Below, one piece after another: positions 49,706 through 61,700 of a stretch of DNA of 64,000 bases. Origin of the DNA: Membranipora membranacea (taxonomy: Eukaryota; Bryozoa; Gymnolaemata; Cheilostomatida; Membraniporidae); assembly GCA_914767715.1 (NCBI GenBank), contig OU612065.1, positions 23,126,001 to 23,190,000 of the forward strand, read 5' to 3'. The notes below the pieces were generated by a model that saw only the letters and a list, made by a program, of their open reading frames with translations, ran no database searches and was not told the origin of the DNA. Both the position numbers and the translations under genes were made by a program. Numbering within the stretch: the first letter of the stretch is position 1; every line of letters starts with the position of its first letter.

Positions 49706-52700
49706 ATCGAGAACTGGTTCATGAAGGAGTGAAGCTGGATACAAACCAGTACATTATGGATAGTCAGTCGACACTTTTAACACAGGGCCTGGATGGGTCC
49801 CCAACCCGCAACTTGAGAAGCAGTTCAGACCGCCCGACACAATTCTTCCGAACGCTGACGGAACAAGCATCACCCTCTGATTCTACTCCTAATCCCGACT
49901 CTACCGGACTCCGAGGAGGAAATTCTGGTTTGTTTCCTTGTAATAAGTCAAAGTCAGATCACACTATTGTAACACTTGCTGTCACACGATACCCTGAGGA
50001 GATTGGGAAATTTGATGACGGCTGTTGGTGATTTTCCAACTTCCACGTCTTGATAGAGATCTTGTTGTGAAGATCGAGAAGTTGAAATCTTCATCAATTT
50101 CACAATAATGTTCTTGCTGCTGGTACTTATATACGAAGTGTTCGCTGTTATGTACTATCGCTTCTTTTTGATCATCTAGTATATTTTTATTTATGTAGAT
50201 GATGAGTCCCCACTGAACTCTCCTCTGCTGAAAAAGCATCGAATCCACTTGGGAATGACACCGGACAGAGCCATGATAGAAACATCAACATCACGTCTCA
50301 ATCAATCATCCAACTTTATAGGTGTCAGTAGCAAGCCATCAACAGATCTAGGAAAACTCACATTTGATTCTTCAAATGTTAGCAGCAATCATGAAGTGCG
50401 TCCGCGATCAAAAAAGATGGGTAAGCTTGAAATATGCACTACCTCTTTCTTCTGATAAAAGAAAATGTGACCATTTTTCTACGGTAGTTTAGAATTCGAA
50501 AGACAAATTTAATTATTTCTTTACAGAAATGTTTAAAGTACCAGATATACCGCCATGGTTGAGAAATGAAGATAATTCTGGACTGATCAAAGCAGCTGGG
50601 AAAGACTCAAGGAGCGTTGAACGCAAACGGTCCGAGTCATTCTGTATACCAAGGTTCAAGGACAACCAAAGCTTGCACAGAGGTATTTTATGAAGCTTTC
50701 CAGTGTTCAATGTTAAAAATTGACCAAGTTTGATGCTTTGTGTTGTGTTTGTGTAAGGAATTATGTATACTCCTATTGTTGATGGTGCATTTTAGCAATA
50801 TTCACAGGTCACACAAAGTTGAAATTTAAACTTGGTTTGTTTTGCTATTTTGTTTTTCCGGTAGTTCTTCCTTATTTTGTACGAATGTTATACAGCTGAC
50901 GCGCTATATTTATTGTTTTTTACCTCTGATTCTAAGCCCCTAGGCACGATATAAACTCGATTTTATTTTGAAGAAGACATTGGAATGTTTGGTTTTTTTG
51001 CTCAACTTGACGACAATATTCACATCTTGCCCAATTTTAGACCTCTGTATTGACGGAAGTTTATTAAAATAAATTGGCACATCTTCATTGCCAAATTAAA
51101 TGATGAGCTTCAATAGCAAACAAGCATTACGTTGATGCAATAATGCCCTTTCAATGTTTACAGATAGAGGAAATACATCTTTTGGGTCAGGTCGTTCGAG
51201 GCTCTCTTTGCCAAATTTCCGTACGTCCCCATGGCCTGCCAATGACAGCCTGTCTTATGAGACTAGTATGCCGAGTTTGGCCTGCCATGCTGCCCCTAGC
51301 AGGCACGGCTCAAGGGCGGAGGGCATCTCATCCCTGATGATACCTGCAGCACGAAGCAGCTTAATACACGAGAGCCTTCTCCATCAGTCAGAGAGATCCT
51401 TCTCTGGATGTGATACTGGATCACGAACTAGTGAGAAATCACATTTCATACCAGGTATAAATAGTAGAATGCTTTTACTTTCCAGGGTCCCGGTGATGAG
51501 TGCGTTTATGCAGATATTTCAAAACGATGTGTTATGGTGATATTTCAAAACGATGATTGTAGCCGTTGGTAACACCTGGATGGATTGCTTTGCTTGCCAC
51601 AGAGCAATGACATATTATTTTGAAAACGTTTCAGTAGGTTTATCCAGATCTGGCATTGGCAAGGAAAACCATAAAACAACACCAAATATTTGCCCTTGAT
51701 CACCAGACACAACTCAAACCTGGTATCTACACCTCACATTAACAATCAATCAGCGGTGGCCGGGTAGTCGCAACAGTGATAACATGTTATTATGCTTGGA
51801 ATGTGATGGTATATTGGAATGGTTGATGACGCAATATGATTATGGTGTAGCTCGGCGTAGAATCATCCATATCGCTGTGGTTAAGTAATCTCAGCTTGTT
51901 GTTTATACAGATGGTATCTGGTACGCAGCGACAAAAATATCAACAAACAAACAAAGTTCAGTTTCCCATTTACGACATGTTGCTATTGTTGTCCGGCTAC
52001 ATTTAGATAAAAATAGCTCTTAAGATTATGCTTACTATATTAGTAACATGCAAATATCACTTTTGGATACAGATATTTCCTGGTGCCAAATCGTGAATTT
52101 ATACTGATGTCTAGTTTTGATGCGACGGTAGAAAAAAGAATGGCATCTGTTCGTTAGAAAGTCTTGGTAGATTTATTTTGTTGGTTGAAAAATCACAGCA
52201 AACAGAAGCTCATAAAGCATTTTAATCTTTATTGTGTGAAGAGAGAGAAAGCCGAATGACTAGTGATAACTATGAGCTTCTGCGTAGTTAAGACTTCAGA
52301 GATTCCTTGGTTTTCTTTGTTTATTTGACTTTTTTACCACCTGATTTTATTACAAGTCATCATTGTTTATGATCTAGGGCATTATTTAATTTCTCAAGTC
52401 ACACTTCAGCTAAGGATTTGTGAGCCATTTATTGATTTTTTACACATTTAAGATTTTTTTATCCAGATAATCCTCTCAAAGCTGCAAGCCATATCAGTCA
52501 TCTTGATGACACTACAGACCCAAGACCAGACGACAGCAACTGCAATGCCATCTCATCTGGTGTCCGCTCTGACAGAATGTCTGGCAAAGTCTCCACTCCT
52601 GCCTCATCTTCAAGCAGGGTAGACCGATCTGGACCAGCTGAGATAGAAGGTGATGGTGAAATAACAAAGGTACACGTCTTAATTCTTTTTTCTTTACACT

Positions 52701-55700
52701 ATGTCTTATTTGACCGCCCTATTTAACGGGCCCCTTAAGCCCAGATGGCTTCTGTGGGGTAGTGACCCTAAACCCTTGCCCGCCGTTGCCGGATGGACAT
52801 GTTCTGCCTTTAGTTGTTGGCGGAGTCAATAATCGTAAATTTCCTTATACTCCCGCAGATATTTATCTCGTAGAAATTTGTTGCAAAATTGGTAATGGCA
52901 CCGAGAAGCTAATTCTCAAAGTTCCATTCATTCAGGTTTCTTCCAGTTATAATTTACAAGTTTTCCTAGTTGGGAAATTAAGGAGAATACCGAGTGCATG
53001 TTTGGTAAAACACGTACGACAACTTGAAATTGTAATATTTTATGTTGCACTAGTTTTCCCCTACACAAATGCCTTGTTAGATATAGGACAATGTGTCTTT
53101 CGAATTTAATACGCTATCTAGAGACAGATGAAAAAATGAAGGGGATTTTTCTACTTAGTTGGAATTTCAGTGTGAAAATTTTCCACATAATAATTTTTTT
53201 CAATTTGATTTCCTGTTTCCTGTGTAATTGCTAGAGGTTTTTAAATTGCGAAATGTGATGATCCCATTGCATAAACCACTTCCTTATCAACGATTTATAA
53301 ACATGTGCAAGGCCACACACACACACCCCTCACTGATGGTGGTCTGATGGATAGTTTCATTAAATACCAGGGCAAAAAAAAAGAGATTTCTTTGCTGTAA
53401 GTACAGGACACCATTATTAAAGCTATAGAACTGCTCATAATTATGCCAAGTGTGATCTTGTAGATGTCAGTATTGTCCACGAAATCCAGAAAATTTGGTA
53501 AGGTAAAGTATCTGAGAGAACTTGATATCTTTTGTTTTCATCAGATGCATTACGAACATTTTTTGGCTTCAGCCTTTGACATTTTTTGTGTTTGGAACTC
53601 TGTATATCCCTTTGTGCAGGTCTGTTGATTGGTAGAATATCTGTTTTTTGTGTATAATTGCCTTTATGGCCCTCATGATTTTAGTGGTTTTGCTTTCCAC
53701 TAACCTAGCTCAATCAATTCCAGCCTTTGATTTTCAAGTACTGGTTTGCCAAATGGATCTTGTTTTACGGACAAAACACTACAAGTGATCAGACACATTC
53801 CATTTATAATCCCATATATTTACGTGACTTATTGACATACCTCGGTTTATTTGTACCTGTTGTTAACTTGTTTGTTTGTAGACTCTGCTTTGTATTATAT
53901 GGCAAAAAGGAATGTTGGGAGGTTGCGTTTACAGCACAGAGACAATGAAGCTCCAGTTGGTACAAGACATACCTGAGAGTACCAACTTTCAGCTAACATC
54001 TCAGTGTACGTTCTGAGTACTTACCACGTGTCAGCTTACACTAAACACAACTTTACAAGTTGTACTTGAAACTTCTCGCTCTGTGTTTATTGACCAGGGC
54101 AGTGGGATCAATTTGCACAATGTAATGAACTTAGTTCCCAAATTTGACCTCTGCCCTTGAGGCTTGTCAGTTTAAAACCTTTATATAATCTGTGACCCTT
54201 AAAATAATTTTTCTTTGTGTTCAGTCCGGTTATTTTGCACTAGGTCTAACAACGCACTGGGGATAAGTTTTTTGTTTTGTTGTCTGCGTTGTTTGTTATC
54301 AAGAGGTTCTTGTTATCGGCTATCTGATTAGAACAAAAATGATTGATTATTTTGTATGGATAGTAATAAGCTGTATTAAAAAATGGAATCGAGTTTGGAT
54401 AACATTTCATAATCTTTTATTCATTTATGATCTGAGTGCATTCAGGAATGAGATGAAATCGTGACCTGGCTATCAGATTTCATCTTTGTTAACTTTACGA
54501 AACGACTGGCACTAAATGTGTCAGTTTTTTATTTCTTTCTATGCCACTTTGAATTGAACACAAATTGATGTATGAGAAACTCGTAGCGAACACACAGCAT
54601 TACTGTGTACATTAAAATATTTTAATTGGAGCCCGTTTTTGATGATCAGATAATAATATGAGTTTAGTATTTGATTCTGTATTTTAGTGATATTACAGAC
54701 AAGTCCAGATGTTGTGCTGACTGGTGCCAAACAAGATGCAAGATTTCTGGAGGCTGTTAAAAATCTAGGTAAAACTGCCACAGCTCAACAAGGGAGAATG
54801 GAATTCCATTCCATTCCTATTCCCATTCCATTCTCCCTGGTTCAACAAAGTCTGCAAATATTTTTCTCTTGATCACACATGGTATACAGCTGGCCTTGTG
54901 TCTATGAGCTAAATTCTCTCATGCCTTTGTTGTTGTGGCACCAAGACCCACACAAAAGAGAAGTGGATGACCTTGTTAGGCATAACTAAAGTCTAATCAA
55001 GGATGTACGGCATGTTTGGACACATATGGGAGGGACAAGATAATCACTTCTTGAAATTCTTATTGTCCTTCTCTGAAGGTGCATCCCTCTTGCTCATTCT
55101 GCCGTCGTCACCTCGAAATTCACTTACTCAGTCAGCGATGAGCAACCAAACCTCCAAAGGTACAATTATCCAATGGTACCCCACCACTCACCACTCACGC
55201 AACCTTGTATCTGTCACAAATTTTTTGATTCTGCAATGCCACGGAATTCCATGTCTAGTGAATTTCAAGCATGCAATTTTCTTTTACTCAATATTGTGCA
55301 GAGGATGTCGCAATAGTATGATTGTTGTTGTAATGATATATTTGACAGTTGCGCAAGAAGCCTCAAACGAAGAATCAGAAAGGACGAATAGATTACAAAC
55401 AGTAGCTAGTAATGATCTCGGTGAGTGGGATTTTTTGAGTCACTTCTTACGCCTACTATTGAGTATCTGAGCTGTAAACGCGACTGATAAAAACTGTACT
55501 TTGTCTGGTGAAAAATATCGAGATAAAAATTTAAAGACGTCATAGCAAAAATATGATGTCATTATGGTATTGTTAGCTATTGTCATTTCAATCGGCCTTG
55601 GAAATAATAATTATGACAGCGAGAACTGCCAACCTGCCGGAGGTAACTAAATCAACCTATAAAATATATAGAGGTTACTCATTTTTAACAAATTTTCAAA

Positions 55701-58700
55701 TTTTAAACACCAGCTCAATATATCTGGGGAAAGCGCGCAGCCTTAGGCTCTGACATAAACGTTCATAGCACATCAATTATCGAAAAATTCCATGTTCATT
55801 TACATCAACAAAGAAGGATAGCAGGAAGCAGCATCTGTATAATAGAGCTCAATCGCCATGCATATATGTATGTATTATGTATCAGATCATAGCTAAGGGA
55901 GGCAGCAGAACAGCTTCTGCATCTCTCTTTGTTGTGAGTGAAGAATGAAGATTGCAGAAGTAGTAGTAGCATTGTATAAAAGTATGGCATAATAATTTGA
56001 CATAATTATTTATGCAATGATTCACTCACTTTGTTAAACATGATGACATGACAAAAACATTGTTATAGTTCCTGCCTCTCTTTCTTCCTACTATGCCGGC
56101 GTTTGACGTAGCTTCTGTGTGATCTGAGTCAGATCAGCAAACGTAGTAAGACCCTAGATAAAAAAAATAGCAGATAAGGTGCATGACTTTTCAAAAGCGT
56201 CTGGAAAATCGGAATAACTTCCTTGATGACAGGGTTTATGAAGATTAAAAGCTTTCAAGAGCGTCTAATGAGGAAAAAAAAGTAGATTGTTTTGTAACCA
56301 TCACACCACCTTGCCAAGGTCTGAGACATACTGAGGTAAATCGTTCATTTTAATCCTCTAACTTCTATGAATATGGATATTTTTATTTATTTAATATTTA
56401 TTGCGATATATTACACTATATATTACACCAGTACCAGCTTATGAAGGCACCGATGAGCAACGGTTAATTAATTGGCCTAAGAGCAAACAAGTTGCATCAA
56501 ACTCCACATATTAGAATCTCCATTGACGTATGTTTCTAACATTTGAAGTGAAACTGTTGACAGCCTTGGCAGGGAAATTTCCCATTAATCATGTTATATA
56601 GCAATTCCAATGTATAGTCTTAAAACTGAAGCGCATGGTTCATTAAGGGCTACGCTACGCTTGAGTATAGAACCTTCCGTCTTGTAAGACTGGCATGGTT
56701 TGCCAAACTTGATGAAAGTGTTGCTATTTCACAGCTTCTGATGCACAATAGGTGAAGATATAAAGTGAGCATGTTGCGCCAGTTGACAGTTGTGATGTAC
56801 GATTACGTCTATCTTTCTCTCACTTGCTGGGAATCTTCCTAGATGACTCAGAGAAGGGTATACCTCTGACACATTTGATATTGTCTGAGCCAAAAATTTC
56901 ATCTCAATATCTGACTCATAAACTTTTTGTCTCAAAATTTAGCAGTAAATTGCGCCCATTGGCTAAGGTTATAATTAAATCTGTAAATCATCACATTATT
57001 GATGGTTTGAATTTTGCACAATTTTATACTCAGTAATGTGATCATGGCATAATTTCTGGCACCGCCCGCCCGTGTTGATTTTCATACCTCTCTGAATCAT
57101 TATTGTGCACGCCTGGCACAACCTGTCACCCCAAAACCCATAATACAGAACAGTGCTAGGTATATATACATATATTGATGTATATATCCATACTAGTCAC
57201 ACACATAGGGTCCTACCACTGACATATATTATATGTATATATTATAATAAATTCATTCAATTGGTCCTACAGCTGTTCAAATAGATATACACAGGTACCA
57301 GTGTAGTGTTTTTCAACCACCCTAATAGCTGCACTATACTAGCCTAAATACACCCAGCAGGGGGGCCTTCTCTTCGTATACATACATCATTAGGTGACTT
57401 TTTTATGAGCTCTACCCATAGATTTAAAAAACAGTTTTTTAAATCTATGGCTCTACCTTATGCTGCCTGACCTCGATCTCATTAATTACCATGATAACGT
57501 TCTATACAGGCTATATAGCGTGATACATGAAATTCACTAGCATGTGTATATAACCTTGGCAGGCTGTCAGGGTGGGTGGGTTTCCCCCCTCCCGACAGCC
57601 TGCACAGGCTAATGTATATAGTGATGAGCTGTCAGTATATCAGTAATCAGATGGTCTAATTAGCTATGAATCATCATGTAACTCCAAAATCGAAAGTAAT
57701 AATTGCATAACTAATTACCATAAATAAGCACTAATTGATGATATCAAAAAAGTATCCTGGCACATAATTTTCTTGAACATATGGTTATTTGGATCTACTT
57801 AACATTAACCGGAGCTAGAATTCCGGCTCGATATGAATTAATGTATATCAGATTGACCTTTTGGAGGGAAAATTGCTGCTGAAAGAATAAGTGTATGCTG
57901 TGTTAACGCGACTGGCAAAATCCCCTTGAGAAAGTTTTCTTTCACTTTCCTTTGTCCAGTGCAAATTGTGCTGTTTGTAACTGGCTCCATAGTTTTATGA
58001 ATGGCGAGGAATTTGGCTTTGTTTTTGGGGGTGATTCATCAATAGTCTGAAAGCTCCCCAAGCCTGATATTTACATAATACAATCCACTAGCGCAAGCCA
58101 ATTGAATTGGCTTACACCGGCACTAGTGTTGTCAATAGATTACGGCAATAAAAGGTTCTCCGCTTATAAAATTTCCGGAAGCAAATTCCTTTATCCAACT
58201 TGTTATTGAGAGCGCCAAACTGCCAATTATCTAGTTAGGTGTGATGCAATGTTTATCAAAAGTGAAATCTTAAAACTTCACAGGACCATTTGACACTGCC
58301 GTTAATAGTCTTGTTATTTTAGTTAAAATTAAGCCCAGCGTATCTCTCTCCGCAAACTGTGTAGATACAATACAAGAAACGTAAATGCCCTGTAGGGATG
58401 TCCAGATCATGTTTATAGGTCAGCGCAGTAAATCTAGTTTCCCTATCAGGGCTGTCTGAAGTAAACTACCTTGAATCAATAAGTAAACTTTATATTATCA
58501 CCGACTGGCGGTGAGTTGATATTTTCAAGTCATCGTCGGTCTTTGTGATCAATGATATTTATTGCTATCGTTATTTTTATATTTCTAGGTTATGAGGTCT
58601 CGAGGCAGCGTCTTCGGTCAGCGTGCGAGAGCTCATTAGCAAAAGACCAGGTAGATAAGGAAGCGTTCATCAACTCCACTGTCAACACATCTTATGTCAA

Positions 58701-61700
58701 CATGGTGAGGTCATATCATAGAGTAAGAATATGCCTGGGTTTAGGTTTCGAGCCGCCGCCGGCTCATCAGTAGAATGGAAACGACTAGACTGCGGGCAAA
58801 TTGGATCAAACTTGATCATATATTGGCGCTCTTTGGCAAGGCATCAATCTCAAAACTAACAAACAACGCCCTTTTTTTTCCTCTCACTCCCTGCTTCACA
58901 CCACCCTCCAAGTGCATCTGAAAGGATCTCAGACGACTCAAAAAGCCTTCCGTTAACAAACCCGACGGTGGTGGCATGTCGTACAGCGGAAACTTAACAA
59001 GTTAATCAAGTTGAGAATCTTCTCACTTGGTGTTAGCTGTGGATATGATATGCTGCCAATGACACAGAGGTGCTGCCTTCGTGCCACTGTATCAATTAGT
59101 ACCATCTCATGGAAGTATTGACTATTAACCATGTGGGGTAGTGTTGTGTTACGTTCCTTGACGGCATTCACGGCATTCATGTTGCCACATATCAAGATTA
59201 AAAGTTTGTTCACTTTCATATCAAGATCAAGGTTTGCCTAATTCACCACTTTCATATTTATTTGATACATTCTTATTCATCAATCCTTGCAACACCCAAA
59301 GTACCAGATATTGCTCTCACCACTCCTATTGCTACTTTCGATGAGATGAATCTTCTCTCTGAAGGGTGAACTGTAACGCTTGACACCAGATTTTCATAAA
59401 TTGAAGTGTTTTGATTGTTATTCAAGTTCATCCACTCTCAAACAATTCCAGCTGCAATTCTAACCAGTACATTAAAATCCAGCCCAGTGGGATGTTCCTT
59501 GAAGTCTGCCAGTCTGCGTACCTTCAATGTACTTGGACTGTTGGATCCCCAAAGGAATCAAACAGTGAAATTTCATCAATTTGCTCCCTTCTTGATAATG
59601 TAATAAACACGGCTGTCTACCGATATTTCACATATTGACAGAATGACGATACTGCCTTGTGAATTAGGACTTCAACGGGATGCAACGGGATGGGGATAAG
59701 GGATGATGGCTTGACTTTATATACGTCTATTGACCGAATGTATTATTTATGGTTCTTCCGCCTTGGATTTATACAAACTGCATACCCAGACATTGGTTGT
59801 TTGAGTTCAATTATTAGTCTGGAGATACACAAATATCAGTCTATCTTTGACTTTGTCTTGGCTTGACAAAATTGTTTTCCAGCTAGAGCAAAAAGTTTTA
59901 GGAACTTCTTTTTCCATGTCAAGGGTATGTGACGTAGGACAAAAACTACTGGATCCGGCACGCTTAACTGTACCGAACAAATTGAGCGCCTCTTGCAAAA
60001 GTTCTGTCCATCTAAGGTCACAAAAGATCTCCCCTTTATGACACATTATCTCCCCTTTACGACACATTATCTTTTGTTTCAGGTAAGGGCAGCTGGCGGA
60101 CTGTTGCGATATCTGGAGACCAGCTCGGTCTCATTGTTTGTGAACGATAGCACAGAGTCTGAGGTTCCAGTACTCTCTGTTGAACTGTATTTCATGTGAG
60201 TACTGCAAGCATGACAAAACCCCACAATTCATTCTAGATCAATTGCAGCGAAGGAATTGCAGTTATGTTGCAAAACTTGAAGATGATTCTCTTTTCAACC
60301 TATTTAGTTTATTTATGTAGCTGTAAACAAATTTGTTTTTTTTAATCGGAAACTCTACTTGTCAGCTGTTGTTAGAAACTCAAAAATAGACACAGTCAAG
60401 CCAGCAACTTGTTTTTGACTCTGAAGATTTATGCGTGACCATTGAGAAATTCACCGCTTGAGTTGACAGAACCCAAGTGTGTATATATCAAACCCAGCTG
60501 ATCTGGTGGTCCCTTACCACATTATCATTGCTCAATGACACAAGTTCCTGTGCGCTAAATATTATCACAGAGTAAGGATATATCCTTACTCTGTGATATT
60601 ATTTACTCGATCCGGTTCATTCAGGCCTTATAAAACTACGCAATCAATTCATGCGTAAAATGTTTTCACTTGAGCTTGATATTGTAAAGCAAAGACCAGG
60701 GTCCACATTTTTTGCAATTTTCTTCGGGCACTCAGCGACAACGCAAGTGCTAAAGTTCTCTATCGATGCAACAGGTTGAGGGCCACAGTCCACAATTGTG
60801 TGTTTGACAATAACTAAATTGATTATGAAGTTGGCCAATCATTGCTGTAATCTATATTGACTGCTTATCATATTTCAAGCTGACGTCGTTGCTTTCAATC
60901 TATTTTAGTATGCAACCTTTCATGGTTGGGTGAAATTGATCAATGACATTCAATCCATAACTGCGTCTGTGCATGCGGTAAAAAACATTGATCCTATTAG
61001 TTTCTCCATTGACGGAGTATTTATAACTAAGCCTGTATTGGGCATTCCCAAACTATGACTAATAGCAGCCTTAAAATGAGTCAGAAAATAGTTTTGAAGA
61101 TTATGAGGCGTATGTATTTGACACGCAGTGATGGGAGTTTCCTTGTTGGTGACTAAGGTTTTTATGTAACTCAGAGGTTTCCCTGCCAGGCATTATTCAA
61201 ACTATTGTATGCTCAGCCAAGAATGTCTTTTGATTTTTAACTCCTACAACTTTTGACATTGTGTGATTTTGATTCTGTTCTCAATGGCATCCTCCCCCTG
61301 GGTCTTATGATGCCAAAATTCTTATTATTCATACCCGAGAGCTGTTACTTCGTAATCATACAAGCAACCTTGTGATAGTCATACAAACAACCTCATAGGT
61401 CATAATACAATACAATGTTAGCACTCAAATTGTCACGAATTCACGCTTGCAACAGTGCAACAACAAGGTAGTGTCACATTCCCTGTTTCTCGTATTATCG
61501 GCAGCGATACTGGAAATGATTCAGATGTGTGTTGGATTATCACGATTATTTCCTATTTCGTTACAGGAGAAACCAGGTGTGGCTGGATCCTCACACATTT
61601 AGGTATGCTGTTATTATTATATGACATCCTTTTTCACACCTTTAACTATCTCTTGCCGTACATTATATATTATACATTGTATATTAAATGGCAACTTTTG

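Noticed and set aside
52762-53109. 115-codon open frame between MSH5 exons 5 and 6
   Set aside because: No family resemblance, no splice phase fit with the neighbouring exons; treated as intron.
55003-55470. 155-codon open frame in MSH5
   Set aside because: Spans two real short exons (55079-55159 and 55349-55420) plus read-through of intron; not a separate gene.
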